From Lachnospiraceae bacterium MD329 (GTDB lineage: Bacteria; Bacillota; Clostridia; UBA1381): 45,442 bases of DNA. The stretch is taken from contig VIQV01000025.1 in assembly GCA_010206265.1 (NCBI GenBank), positions 1 to 45,442 on the forward strand, written 5' to 3'. Below the pieces are notes generated by a model. It was not told the origin of the DNA and made no database searches. It saw only the letters and a list, made by a program, of their open reading frames with translations. Both the position numbers and the translations under genes were made by a program. Shown here piece after piece: positions 22,601 to 32,150 of the stretch (position 1 is its first letter; each line of letters starts with the position of its first letter).

Positions 22601-23785
22601 ATGAAAGATATTAAAAATTACGAATTTGCTACACAATGTATACATTCAGGCAATGAACCCGACAAGGAAACAGGCGCAATTGAGCGTCCCATTACAATGT
22701 CGAACAGCTACGTTCTGCCTTACGATCCGTCAACGGTAAACTGGTCAAGCGCAGATGACAAGCCGCTGTACACTCGTAACGGCGGCGCAAATCAGATGTA
22801 CTTGCAGGAAAGACTGGCTCTTTTAGAGGGCGGAGAAGCGGCAGTTGTATTGTCAAGCGGCGTTGCGGCGCTGTCGGGTACGTTCTTTTCGCTTTTAAAG
22901 AGCGGCGACCACGTTATTTTTTCCGACGTAACGTATATCGCGGTATACAGACTTCTGAACGAGCTTTTCAACAACAAGTTTGAGGTTGAAACAACAATTC
23001 TTGACACGTCTGATTTAGACGCTATTAAAAAGGCAATAAAGCCGAATACAAAGCTTATTCATATTGAGAGTCCCGGAAATCCCACATTAAAGATTACAGA
23101 TATTGAGGCAGTTGCAAAAATTGCTCACGAGCATAATATTCTGCTGTCGGTAGACAATACATTCTCGTCGCCGTTTAACCAGAAACCTCTTGAACTGGGT
23201 GCGGATATAGTAATTGAAAGTCTTACAAAGTACATAAACGGTCACGGCGACGCAATGGGCGGCGCGGTTGTAGCAAAGAAAGAAATAATCGACCAAATTA
23301 AAGCGCAGGCAATGGTTAATCTCGGCGGTACGATAAGTCCGTTTAACGCGTGGCTTATTATGCGCGGTTCGACAACTCTGCCTTTAAGAATGGAACAGCA
23401 TAATAAAAACGGTCAGGCAGTTGCTGAGTATTTGGAAAGTCTGCCGTGCGTGACATTTGTAGCGTACCCCGGACTAAAGAGCTTTAAAGGTCACGATATT
23501 GCAAAAAAACAAATGAAGGGTTTCAGCGGTATGCTGTCTTTTGGAATTAAGGCAGCCCACGATAAGCATAATGAATTTGTAAGTCATTTAAAGCTTATAA
23601 CATCTGCGGTGTCGCTTGGACACGGCGCAAGTCTTATCGCATTTCTGGGCGAGGACGACGAGCGTCAGTATTTGTATCCTGAGGAATTTCATAACGGATT
23701 TTTCCGTATGAGCGTTGGTACGGAGGACGCTAAGGATATTATTGCGGATTTGGAACAGGCATTTAAAGCGGTCAATTTACTGTAA
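22601..23785 (+). CDS. Cys/Met-metabolism PLP enzyme (methionine gamma-lyase / cystathionine lyase type)
   Basis: This is a fold-type I PLP enzyme of 394 residues: YTRNGGANQMYLQERLALLEGG near 52-73, the aspartate in LLSVDNTFSSPF near 183-194, and the PLP lysine in SLTKYINGHGD (near 207-217). Family members cleave or exchange the gamma substituent of cystathionine, methionine or O-acylhomoserine, and the sequence alone does not tell me which. It is clearly different from MetY at 25973. The neighbours (acetyltransferase, gshA, metY, cysK) place it in sulfur amino acid metabolism. SD AAAGGGGATAG. Confidence 0.85.
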   Translation: MKDIKNYEFATQCIHSGNEPDKETGAIERPITMSNSYVLPYDPSTVNWSSADDKPLYTRNGGANQMYLQERLALLEGGEAAVVLSSGVAALSGTFFSLLKSGDHVIFSDVTYIAVYRLLNELFNNKFEVETTILDTSDLDAIKKAIKPNTKLIHIESPGNPTLKITDIEAVAKIAHEHNILLSVDNTFSSPFNQKPLELGADIVIESLTKYINGHGDAMGGAVVAKKEIIDQIKAQAMVNLGGTISPFNAWLIMRGSTTLPLRMEQHNKNGQAVAEYLESLPCVTFVAYPGLKSFKGHDIAKKQMKGFSGMLSFGIKAAHDKHNEFVSHLKLITSAVSLGHGASLIAFLGEDDERQYLYPEEFHNGFFRMSVGTEDAKDIIADLEQAFKAVNLL

Positions 23786-23796
23786 GGCGGTGTTTT

Positions 23797-24414
23797 ATGA
23801 CTGAAACAGAAAAAATGCTTTCGGGGAAAATATATGACCCGTCTGATAAAGAATTGGCAGGGCAGAGAAAAAACGCGCATAGACTGTCAAAAGACTATAA
23901 CGACACCTATGACGGCGAGGATAAGAAACGCTGTAAAATTCTAAAAAAGCTTATTCCCCATATGGGTGAAGGTACATATCTTCAGGGACCTGTTCAGTTT
24001 GACTATGGAATTTATACAACCTTTGGAATAAATTGTTATGCAAATTTTAATTTTGTTGTTTTGGACTGTTGTCCTGTAACAATAGGCGATAATGTATTCT
24101 TTGGACCTAATTGTTCGCTTGTTACTCCCGTACATCCGCTTTTGCCTGAGGAGCGCAGACTGCACAGCAGGGAAAACGGTGATTTATATGATTTGGAGTA
24201 TGCAAAACCGATTGTTATAGAGGACGACTGCTGGCTTGCCTCAAATGTAACGGTATGCGGAGGAGTCACCATAGGAAAAGAATGTGTTATCGGCGCAGGG
24301 AGTGTTGTGACAAAGGATATACCTGCAGGCAGTTTTGCGGCAGGAAATCCGTGCCGTGTGATACGGAAAATTACGAAAGAAGATTCTATAGAATTAAAGA
24401 AAGATTTGTTTTAA
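23797..24414 (+). CDS. Hexapeptide-repeat O-acetyltransferase (Maa/LacA type)
   Basis: A 205-residue left-handed beta-helix acetyltransferase. The N-terminal cap (MTETEKMLSGKIYDPSDKEL) is typical of maltose/galactoside acetyltransferases. The hexapeptide core runs from about 70 to 185, with catalytic His in VTPVHPL (near 112) and the ending IGAGSVVTKDIPAGSFAAGNP. It transfers acetyl from acetyl-CoA to a sugar or similar hydroxyl. It starts 11 bp after the trans-sulfuration gene, so it is co-transcribed. That context makes a small-molecule substrate linked to sulfur metabolism conceivable, but this is speculation. Confidence 0.88.
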   Translation: MTETEKMLSGKIYDPSDKELAGQRKNAHRLSKDYNDTYDGEDKKRCKILKKLIPHMGEGTYLQGPVQFDYGIYTTFGINCYANFNFVVLDCCPVTIGDNVFFGPNCSLVTPVHPLLPEERRLHSRENGDLYDLEYAKPIVIEDDCWLASNVTVCGGVTIGKECVIGAGSVVTKDIPAGSFAAGNPCRVIRKITKEDSIELKKDLF

Positions 24415-24417
24415 CTA

Positions 24418-24451
24418 AAAATAGCCTGAACAGATAGGTTCAGGCTATTTT
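24418..24451. terminator. Bidirectional terminator
   Basis: AAAATAGCCTGAAC (24418-24431), a 6-nt loop and GTTCAGGCTATTTT (24438-24451) form a perfect 14-bp stem. It overlaps the stop codon of the convergent gene at 24445. Confidence 0.88.
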
Positions 24452-25644
24452 ATGATTTTAAGCATTTTTGAATGAAAATCTTCATTGAGCATTGAGTATA
24501 TTTCTTTACAGTAACGCTTGTCCTGACTGATTTTGTTTTTTTCACGGTCAATACTTTTGATTATTCTTGGAAATCCTTTAAAATATTCTGACATATCCTC
24601 TAACAGCCCCATTGCCGCGTCACGCGCAGGATAGCCGTTTATGACGATTGAACCAAGGTCATATCCTGCCGCCGCTTTATGATTTTCAACTGCCGCTTTT
24701 TGCAGTTCAGGAGTAAATTCGAAATCGGGCAGTTGCGTCAGATAGAGCAGGAAGTAATGTGCAAAATGCAGGTCTTCTTCAAACACTCCGAGAGGAGCAA
24801 GCGGATTCACGTCAAACATTCTCAGTTCTATATGGTCTACGCCGTTCCTGATAAGCATATCGTGACTGCTTGAGTCCGACGGCTTTAACCGCATAGGAAG
24901 ATACAGTTCAGACGGTGAAAACAACGTACCGTCAGAAACATAACTGTTGATTGAATTTATATATGTATTTAAATTAGTATAGTCGAGTATCGGAATAAAT
25001 TTATTCCAATAACCGTTTTTACCATTTCTCCCCGACGCGTCACCGTCAAAGCCAGTGCCCTGCATATCGTCCGAGTGAAGTGACAGGTCAAATAAAGGAC
25101 TGGCAGAGGTAAGAAGTACAATAAGCCAGCTATATCTAAATACCTGCTTGGACAGCCTGAAATACAGGGTATTTTTGAAATCACCGTAGTCACTTTTACC
25201 GTCATACAGCGAGGACATAAGTTCGTCTGAAAATGAAAAGTTAAAGTGTATTCCTGAATAAAGCATAAGACGTTTGCCGTAGCGCCGCTGTAATTTTTCA
25301 CGGTACTTGTATTTAAACGCCTGCTCTCCTGTAAAATGTGCTATAGGTATATCGTCCTCGGAGCTGATTCGAGGAGGGTTACTGTTAAGCCAGAGGTATT
25401 CGTTTTTGTCCGCGAGTTTTGTGCGGGCATAGCTGTCAAGCTGTTTTAATGACTTCATAAGAAGTGATATGCTTTTACAGGCAGGTGTGATAATTTCAAG
25501 CTGGTTTTCGCAAAAATCGCGCGTAAGATAACTTTCCGAAAACGGGTGCGGCGTTTGCGCAGGCGCGCCGGTATCTGTTACGCGGAGCGTTTCTCGCTCT
25601 AAACCAAACAGACCGTCAAAAATATATTCGTTTCTTAAATCCAA
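24445..25644 (-). CDS. gshA: Glutamate-cysteine ligase (GshA type)
   Basis: The protein is 399 residues. It begins MDLRNEYIFDGLFGLERETLRV, the E-R-E-T-L-R ATP/Mg signature of bacterial gamma-glutamylcysteine synthetases. ENQLEIITP lies near 45-53, HFNFSFS near 133-139, and YLPMRLKPS near 253 with DHIELRMFDVNPL near 275-287. It joins glutamate and cysteine. It corresponds to the N-terminal half of bifunctional GshF; no ATP-grasp glutathione synthetase is fused, and none is in the window, so the product may be gamma-glutamylcysteine itself. The gene stands alone on the minus strand between sulfur genes. Confidence 0.9.
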   Translation of the reverse strand: MDLRNEYIFDGLFGLERETLRVTDTGAPAQTPHPFSESYLTRDFCENQLEIITPACKSISLLMKSLKQLDSYARTKLADKNEYLWLNSNPPRISSEDDIPIAHFTGEQAFKYKYREKLQRRYGKRLMLYSGIHFNFSFSDELMSSLYDGKSDYGDFKNTLYFRLSKQVFRYSWLIVLLTSASPLFDLSLHSDDMQGTGFDGDASGRNGKNGYWNKFIPILDYTNLNTYINSINSYVSDGTLFSPSELYLPMRLKPSDSSSHDMLIRNGVDHIELRMFDVNPLAPLGVFEEDLHFAHYFLLYLTQLPDFEFTPELQKAAVENHKAAAGYDLGSIVINGYPARDAAMGLLEDMSEYFKGFPRIIKSIDREKNKISQDKRYCKEIYSMLNEDFHSKMLKIIK

Positions 25645-25786
25645 AGAAAATCACCTCTGTTACAGCTTGTTTTAATCGTCTATTCCTATCAAAATAATAT
25701 GATATAATTATACTATTTCAGGAATAAATTGTCAAGACATTACAATTTAGTATTACAGAAAAAATCACAAAAATTTGAAAAAACTA
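25645..25786. other. AT-rich intergenic stretch upstream of gshA and metY
   Basis: Gene-free. It holds the gshA leader on the minus strand (SD AGAGGTGATTTTC just before the ATG) and long A/T runs, and no hairpin or riboswitch pattern that I recognise. Confidence 0.5.
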
Positions 25787-25845
25787 TTGACAAACAGAAA
25801 AAATATGGTATACTATAAATCATAGTAAATCTATAGGAAATATAA
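25787..25845 (+). promoter_or_regulatory. Promoter and candidate operator of the metY-cysK operon
   Basis: TTGACA (25787-25792), 16 bp, TATACT (25809-25814) form a strong promoter. Directly downstream, 25819-25845 contains the imperfect dyad CATAGTAAATCTATAGG flanked by AAAT and AAATAT. It resembles the AT-rich, TATAGGAA-containing boxes bound by the Rrf2-type cysteine repressor CymR in Firmicutes. Its position at +1 to +25 would suit repression. The promoter is well supported; the CymR link is a guess from similarity and context. Confidence 0.55.
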
Positions 25846-25870
25846 AAATTAAAAATTGGGAGTGATTACA

Positions 25871-25954
25871 GTGTCAAAACCAAATCTGAACAATATATTC
25901 AGCGGACGAATGTGTAAAGGAATACATAAAAATAAAAACAAACGGTATAAATAA
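25871..25954 (+). CDS. 27-residue leader peptide before metY
   Basis: GTG 25871 with SD GGGAGTGATT opens 27 codons ending at TAA 25952. The peptide begins MSKPNLNNIFSG, has adjacent Met and Cys codons (R-M-C-K, positions 13-16) and ends in a strongly basic tail (K-N-K-N-K-R-Y-K). It stops 18 bp before the metY ATG. It could be a small independent protein, a leader whose translation senses Met or Cys supply, or a chance frame. No terminator/antiterminator pair is evident, so classic attenuation is not supported. Confidence 0.45.
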   Translation: MSKPNLNNIFSGRMCKGIHKNKNKRYK

Positions 25955-25972
25955 TAGAAAGAGGTAATAAAA

Positions 25973-27262
25973 ATGTCAAATAAAAACTGGAAATTCGAAA
26001 CAAAACAACTGCATATAGGACAGGAGCAGGCGGACACAGCAACAGACGCGAGAGCTGTTCCGATTTATGCGTCAACCTCATATGTATTCCATAATTCTCA
26101 GCACGCCGCAGACCGTTTCAGTCTAAAGGACGCAGGTAATATTTACGGCAGACTGACGAACCCTACACAGGATATATTTGAACAGAGAATAGCGGCGCTT
26201 GAAGGCGGCAGCGCGGCGCTTGCGGTAGCGTCGGGCGCGGCGGCGATTACATACACGTTTCAGGCGCTGGCGCACACAGGTGACCACATTGTAGCCGCAA
26301 AAACCATTTACGGCGGCACATACAACCTTCTGGCGCACACACTCCCTGATTACGGTATAGAGGCAACGTTTGTGGACCCTGAAATCGAAGGTTCGTTTGA
26401 GGCGGCTATACAGGATAACACAAAGGCGATATTTATTGAAACGCTCGGAAATCCAAATTCGAATCTGATAGATATTGAGGCAGTTGCAAAGGTGGCGCAC
26501 GCGCATAATATACCGCTTATTGTTGACTCGACGTTTGCTACACCGTATCTTGTAAGACCGCTTGAGTACGGCGCGGATATAGTAGTTCATTCAGCTACGA
26601 AGTTTATCGGCGGACACGGTACGGCTATCGGAGGAGTGATTGTTGACGGCGGTTTTGACTGGGAGAAGTCGGGTAAGTTCCCTCAGCTTGTCGAGCCAAA
26701 TCCGTCGTATCACGGAGTAAGCTTTTCAAAAGCACTCGGCAAGGCGGCGTTTGTCACTTATATAAGAGCGCTGCTGCTGCGAGATACTGGCGCCACACTT
26801 TCACCGTTTCACGCATTTCTGTTCCTGCAGGGACTTGAAACATTGTCGCTGAGAGTTGAACGTCACGTTGAAAATGCTCTTAAAGTTGTTGAATATCTTA
26901 ATAATCATCCGCAGGTTGAGGCGGTACATCATCCGTCATTGCTTACTGAACCGAGCCATAGGCTGTATAAAAAATATTTGCCGAATGGCGGCGGAAGTAT
27001 ATTTACATTTGAAATTAAGGGGGGAGCAGAAGAGGCGCATAAGTTTATTGATAATCTTGAAATTTTCTCACTTCTTGCAAATGTTGCGGATTCAAAATCA
27101 CTTGTAATTCACCCTGCAACAACCACCCATTCACAATCTACCGAACAGGAGTTAAAGGAGCAGGGTATAAAACCCAACACAATAAGACTTTCAATAGGTA
27201 CGGAAAATATTGATGATTTAACAGACGCACTGGATAAAGCATTTAAGGCTGTAGAGGCTTAA
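25973..27262 (+). CDS. metY: O-acetylhomoserine aminocarboxypropyltransferase/sulfhydrylase
   Basis: The protein is 429 residues, the longer MetY subtype of the Cys/Met PLP family. Marks are [10 protein letters not shown] at the N-terminus, YASTSYVF (31-38), [22 protein letters not shown] (58-79), the insert region [23 protein letters not shown] (near 224-246) typical of MetY, and the PLP lysine in [11 protein letters not shown] (near 205-215). It makes homocysteine from O-acetylhomoserine and sulfide. SD GAAAGAGGTAA. It is followed after 20 bp by cysK under one promoter. No start-site ambiguity. Confidence 0.95.
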   Translation: MSNKNWKFETKQLHIGQEQADTATDARAVPIYASTSYVFHNSQHAADRFSLKDAGNIYGRLTNPTQDIFEQRIAALEGGSAALAVASGAAAITYTFQALAHTGDHIVAAKTIYGGTYNLLAHTLPDYGIEATFVDPEIEGSFEAAIQDNTKAIFIETLGNPNSNLIDIEAVAKVAHAHNIPLIVDSTFATPYLVRPLEYGADIVVHSATKFIGGHGTAIGGVIVDGGFDWEKSGKFPQLVEPNPSYHGVSFSKALGKAAFVTYIRALLLRDTGATLSPFHAFLFLQGLETLSLRVERHVENALKVVEYLNNHPQVEAVHHPSLLTEPSHRLYKKYLPNGGGSIFTFEIKGGAEEAHKFIDNLEIFSLLANVADSKSLVIHPATTTHSQSTEQELKEQGIKPNTIRLSIGTENIDDLTDALDKAFKAVEA

Positions 27263-27282
27263 CGGAGAAAGGAAGTATAACA

Positions 27283-28215
27283 ATGTCAAAGATATATCGT
27301 AAAGTAACGGATTTAATAGGTAATACGCCGCTTTTAGAGCTTGTGAATTATGAAAAAGCCAATGATTTGGAGGCTACTGTTTTGGCTAAGCTTGAATATT
27401 TCAATCCTGCAGGTTCTGTTAAGGACAGAATTGCCAAAGCTATGATAGACGAGGCGGAGGAACGTGGAATATTAAAAGAGGGAGCCGTTATAATTGAACC
27501 AACGTCAGGTAATACGGGCATAGGTCTGGCGTCTGTAGCGTCAGCAAGGGGATATAGAATAATAATCACAATGCCTGAAACTATGAGTATTGAAAGACGT
27601 AATCTGTTAAAGGCGTACGGAGCGGAGCTTGTACTGACTGACGGTGCAGAGGGAATGAAGGGGGCAATTGACAAGGCGAAGGAATTATCTGAGCAGATTG
27701 AAGGCAGTTTTATTCCGAGCCAGTTTACCAACCCTGCAAATCCCGCATATCATAAAGTAACGACAGGTCCTGAAATATGGAGAGATACTGACGGGAAGGT
27801 AGATATATTTGTGGCGGGAGTAGGTACGGGCGGTACTGTTTCGGGAGTCGGAGAATATTTAAAGTCGCAGAATCCGAATATTAAAATTGTGGCAGTAGAA
27901 CCAGCGTCGTCGCCTGTACTTTCGGAAGGTAAAGCAGGAGCGCATAAAATACAGGGTATTGGTGCAGGTTTTGTGCCTGAAACTCTGAATATAAAAATTT
28001 ATGATGAAGTAATTAAAGTGGAAAATGAAGACGCATTTAAGACAGGTAAAGCGATTGCCAGAAATGAAGGTATACTTGTCGGTATTTCATCGGGCGCGGC
28101 TGTATGGGCGGCTACGGAATTAGCTAAACGCGCGGAAAATAAAGGTAAAACAATTGTTGCGCTTTTGCCTGACACAGGTGAGAGGTATTTGTCAACACCT
28201 ATGTTTTCAGAATGA
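27283..28215 (+). CDS. cysK: Cysteine synthase A
   Basis: The protein is 310 residues, fold-type II PLP. PLP lysine Lys47 is in NPAGSVKDR, the substrate loop TSGNTG lies near 72-77, the phosphate loop [10 protein letters not shown] near 180-189 and SSGAAV near 268-273. It makes cysteine from O-acetylserine and sulfide. The start has SD GAGAAAGGAAG. The last 150 bp of the gene are repeated at 29249-29403 with three differences, and a foreign segment lies between the copies. The present 3' end was therefore probably supplied by the incoming DNA, and the frame stayed intact. Confidence 0.96.
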   Translation: MSKIYRKVTDLIGNTPLLELVNYEKANDLEATVLAKLEYFNPAGSVKDRIAKAMIDEAEERGILKEGAVIIEPTSGNTGIGLASVASARGYRIIITMPETMSIERRNLLKAYGAELVLTDGAEGMKGAIDKAKELSEQIEGSFIPSQFTNPANPAYHKVTTGPEIWRDTDGKVDIFVAGVGTGGTVSGVGEYLKSQNPNIKIVAVEPASSPVLSEGKAGAHKIQGIGAGFVPETLNIKIYDEVIKVENEDAFKTGKAIARNEGILVGISSGAAVWAATELAKRAENKGKTIVALLPDTGERYLSTPMFSE

Positions 28216-28217
28216 TT
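28063..28217. repeat. Direct repeat, copy 1 (within the cysK 3' end)
   Basis: 155 bp that recur at 29249-29403, offset 1186 bp, with three mismatches (28070 G/A, 28092 G/A, 28161 G/T). Two of them are silent in the cysK frame and one would change Gly to Asp in the distal copy. Confidence 0.95.
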
Positions 28218-28218
28218 G

Positions 28219-28250
28219 AAAGAGTCCTCGTAAGAGGACTCTTTTATTTT
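28219..28250 (+). terminator. Terminator after cysK
   Basis: AAAGAGTCCTC (28219-28229), loop GTAA, GAGGACTCTTT (28234-28244), then TATTTT. It ends the metY-cysK operon and belongs to the inserted segment, since the original cysK terminator is at 29415. Confidence 0.88.
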
Positions 28251-28251
28251 A

Positions 28252-28527
28252 TCAAGATTGAATATCATCAATAATTTGTTTAATATGTGTAATTTGGGTA
28301 TCAGTCAAATTATCGACAGAAAGTGTTTTGTGATTATCAAGGCATAGTAAATAATCGGTAGTTACAGAAAAATATTTTGAGATTTTTACAAGCATATCAA
28401 CAGATGGCTGAATATTATTATTTTCCCAATTTGAAACACACTGTTTTGTGACACTTAACTCTTTAGCTAAGTCAACTTGTGTTAAGCCTTTGGCTTGTCG
28501 TAACTCCTTTATCTTTTTATTTAGCAT
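28252..28527 (-). CDS. XRE-family repressor of the cysK-associated segment (91 aa)
   Basis: An N-terminal helix-turn-helix (residues 5-60: MLNKKIKELRQAKGLTQVDL, SVTKQCVSNWENNNIQPS, YFSVTTDYLLCL) is followed by a short acidic helix (70-91) for dimerisation. It closely resembles phage and conjugative-element repressors. It is divergent from the zinc-ribbon gene. Overlapping promoters and repeated TACTAT half-sites lie between them, so autoregulation and control of the two rightward genes are likely. No SD is obvious beyond a G-rich GGGGTG before the ATG. Confidence 0.85.
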   Translation of the reverse strand: MLNKKIKELRQAKGLTQVDLAKELSVTKQCVSNWENNNIQPSVDMLVKISKYFSVTTDYLLCLDNHKTLSVDNLTDTQITHIKQIIDDIQS

Positions 28528-28575
28528 AAAAACACCCCAACATCAAATATTACAATACTATTATATAATTTTCAC

Positions 28576-28604
28576 TTGACTTAATAAAAATACTATAGTA
28601 TACT
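28576..28604 (+). promoter_or_regulatory. Promoter with overlapping palindromic operator
   Basis: TTGACT (28576-28581), 17 bp, TATACT (28599-28604). The spacer and -10 contain the palindrome ATACTATAGTAT (28590-28601), and a further TACTAT half-site lies near 28555. On the minus strand TTTATT-17-TATAAT serves the repressor. This is a typical divergent switch. Confidence 0.7.
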
Positions 28605-28640
28605 AATATTTGACCGATGGTAATGTTAGGGGGATGCAAT

Positions 28641-28820
28641 ATGGCAGAATTTTGTAAGGAATGTTTTATGAAAATGTATGGTGATTTAAAAGGTAAAAAA
28701 ATTATAATGTCCAAAGATGAGGATTTATGCGAGGATTGCAGTGAATTAAAACCAGTGGTTATTAAAATCGTTTATAAAAATCCTATCAGGCAGCTAATTT
28801 TAAGATTAAGAGGATATTAA
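28641..28820 (+). CDS. Small zinc-ribbon protein (59 aa)
   Basis: ATG 28641 behind SD GGGGG (the frame is open to 28617). The protein has two Cys pairs, CKEC (residues 4-7) and CEDC (32-35), spaced as in a minimal zinc ribbon, followed by a basic tail (KNPIRQLILRLRGY) that may be an amphipathic helix. No family is recognised. It is the first gene after the regulated promoter and is followed by the membrane protein gene after 34 bp. Confidence 0.7.
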   Translation: MAEFCKECFMKMYGDLKGKKIIMSKDEDLCEDCSELKPVVIKIVYKNPIRQLILRLRGY

Positions 28821-28854
28821 AAATTTACATTATTACTAAGGAGGAATTTATGAT

Positions 28855-29253
28855 ATGATTGACTATTTGATAATGTTAATACTGAGCGGAATAGCAGTAA
28901 TTTTAATGGCAATAGGTATAGTGCCTATACTTGTAGATATAATAAAGAAACGAGCTGATGAAGAAACAAAAATAGGATTTTTATTTATGATACCTTTGTT
29001 GTTTTTATTCATACTATTTTTTGTGTATTATGCAGTTGATATACCAAGTGCAATGAATGGCGGTAAAGTGATGTATACGAATGAATTGCCTACGCTTGTG
29101 TGTGGTGTGCGTACAACGCATATAATTTCCGATAAAGAAGAATTGAAAGACTTAAAAGGTTTTAATCCAAATAACTATGAAAAATACGGTAATTATCTTG
29201 TAAGATATACAAAGCATAATAAATATGTTCTTAAAATAGAAAAAATTGAATGA
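28855..29253 (+). CDS. Small membrane protein, probably truncated at the repeat (132 aa)
   Basis: Two hydrophobic segments (about 4-28 and 41-62) flank a short charged loop (KKRADEETK). A roughly 70-residue C-terminal domain follows, with [21 protein letters not shown], probably outside or on the membrane surface. SD AAGGAGG precedes the ATG by 11 nt, and a mini frame ATGATATGA overlaps the start. The last Glu and the TGA stop lie within the second cysK repeat (29249 on), so the recombination junction supplied the end and the native protein may have been longer. No known family. Confidence 0.65.
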   Translation: MIDYLIMLILSGIAVILMAIGIVPILVDIIKKRADEETKIGFLFMIPLLFLFILFFVYYAVDIPSAMNGGKVMYTNELPTLVCGVRTTHIISDKEELKDLKGFNPNNYEKYGNYLVRYTKHNKYVLKIEKIE

Positions 29254-29403
29254 AGATATACTTGTCGGTATTTCATCAGGCGCGGCTGTATGGGCGGCTA
29301 CGGAATTAGCTAAACGCGCGGAAAATAAAGGTAAAACAATTGTTGCTCTTTTGCCTGACACAGGTGAGAGGTATTTGTCAACACCTATGTTTTCAGAATG
29401 ATT
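29249..29403 (+). pseudogene. cysK: Displaced cysK 3' end (direct repeat, copy 2)
   Basis: It repeats the last 50 codons of cysK, including the stop, without a start or SD. It sits directly before the original downstream terminator (29415-29448), so it is probably the ancestral gene end, cut off by the insertion. Two of three differences from the intact copy are silent, which points to an origin from a related functional cysK and not to decay. Confidence 0.85.
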
Positions 29404-29414
29404 TTCAATATACA

Positions 29415-29448
29415 AAAACAGGCAGACGGTTAAGCGTCTGCCTGTTTT
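29415..29448. terminator. Bidirectional terminator
   Basis: AAAACAGGCAGACG (29415-29428), loop GTTAAG, CGTCTGCCTGTTTT (29435-29448), a perfect 14-bp stem between the cysK end copy and the convergent guaB. Confidence 0.9.
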
Positions 29449-29458
29449 AATAATATAA

Positions 29459-30940
<1,482 letters not shown>

Positions 30941-31015
30941 TCATTAGTATTTATTTTAATAATTATATCAAAACGGCTATATTTTTTCAAGTATTTTTTT
31001 GTAATAAAATAATAT

Positions 31016-31981
31016 TTATTGCAGATGAGTGATGTACTCTGTTAAAGCTTGGCGCATTTCGGAAATAGTATTGATTTTAAACACTGTAATTTTAAACCGT
31101 GAGGCATTCGGCAAGCCTTTTATATACCACGCTATATGTTTGCGAGCCTCTTTTATTCCGCGCAGTTCGCCCTTTTCTGCAACGAGCATTTCTATGTGTT
31201 CAGTCATTTGATTAAGCCTGTCGATTGGAGTAGGGGAGCAGGTAACAAAGCCGTCACGAAGATATTCGTTTATCTGTCTGAATATGAACGGGTTTCCTTC
31301 TGCGCCGCGACCTATCATTACAGCGTCACAGCCTGTAAAATCGAACATACTTTTCGCGTCGGCGGCGGTTTTGATATCGCCATTGCCGATTACAGGTATT
31401 TTAACTGAATTTTTAACATCTTTGATTATATTCCAGTCTGCTGTACCGCTGTAAAATTCCTCTCTGGTTCTTCCGTGTACAGCAATTGCCGCCGCACCGT
31501 TAGCCTCAATTATTTTTGCGGTTTCAACAGCGTTTACATTATTGCTATCCCAGCCCTTTCGTATTTTTACAGTTACGGGAACAGGCGACGCGTCCGAAAC
31601 CTTGCGTACAATTTCACCTATTAATTTTGGATTTTTTAAAAGTGCGCTGCCGTCGCCGTTGTTTACTATTTTTGGTGTAGGGCAGCCCATATTTATATCA
31701 ATAATATCAGGATTAAATTCCATAACTTTTGGTATAATTTCTGCCATAATTTCTGCGTCCGAACCAAAAATCTGTATAGCGCAGGGACGTTCACTGCTGT
31801 CAATACGCATAAGTTCAGCAGTTTTTTTATCGTTATAATATAAGCCCTTTGCGCTTATCATTTCTGAATACACCATTCCAGCGCCCCAGCGTCGGCATAT
31901 TTTTCGGAAAGACATATCGCTTACGCCTGCCATTGGAGCGAGGAATATATTATTTTCTGTTGTAAAATTACCAATTTTCAT
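31016..31981 (-). CDS. dusB: tRNA-dihydrouridine synthase
   Basis: The protein is 321 residues with an FMN-binding TIM barrel. It starts MKIGNFTTENNIFLAPMAGVSD. INMGCPTPKIVNNGDGSAL (catalytic Cys near 99) is the Dus signature, with AIAVHGRTREEFYSG near 165 and IGNGDIKTAADA and MIGRGAEGNPF near 197-228. It reduces uridines in the tRNA D loop and belongs to the DusB group by length and motif. SD GGGTGATAA. It stands 90 bp upstream of guaB on the same strand; a shared transcript is possible. Confidence 0.95.
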   Translation of the reverse strand: MKIGNFTTENNIFLAPMAGVSDMSFRKICRRWGAGMVYSEMISAKGLYYNDKKTAELMRIDSSERPCAIQIFGSDAEIMAEIIPKVMEFNPDIIDINMGCPTPKIVNNGDGSALLKNPKLIGEIVRKVSDASPVPVTVKIRKGWDSNNVNAVETAKIIEANGAAAIAVHGRTREEFYSGTADWNIIKDVKNSVKIPVIGNGDIKTAADAKSMFDFTGCDAVMIGRGAEGNPFIFRQINEYLRDGFVTCSPTPIDRLNQMTEHIEMLVAEKGELRGIKEARKHIAWYIKGLPNASRFKITVFKINTISEMRQALTEYITHLQ

Positions 31982-32051
31982 TTTATCACCCTGTAATTAG
32001 AGTAACATAATTTTCCGTATATTTCAATAGTGCACAAGGATTTACTTTACA

Positions 32052-32081
32052 TTGACATTAAAATGAATATTGTTATATAAT
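32052..32081 (+). promoter_or_regulatory. Promoter of the ECF-like sigma gene
   Basis: TTGACA (32052-32057), 18 bp, TATAAT (32076-32081): housekeeping consensus, 70 bp before the ATG. No ECF-type autoregulatory motif (AAC ... CGT) is seen. Confidence 0.75.
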
Positions 32082-32150
32082 GAAAAAAATTGTTTTTCTA
32101 TGTCACAATACATATAAAGATGTGTCTAATTATATAGGAGGTAAAAAATT

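Larger units (their letters stand above)
28218..29403. mobile_element. 1.19-kb inserted segment at the cysK 3' end
   Basis: One unit of 1186 bp consisting of a terminator, an XRE gene, two small rightward genes and the second cysK 3' copy. It is bounded by the 155-bp repeat, is visibly richer in A+T than its neighbours and has no transposase or integrase. The layout is what results when DNA enters by site-specific or homologous recombination at the gene end and restores the gene with its own copy of the end. The mechanism is inferred. Confidence 0.75.
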
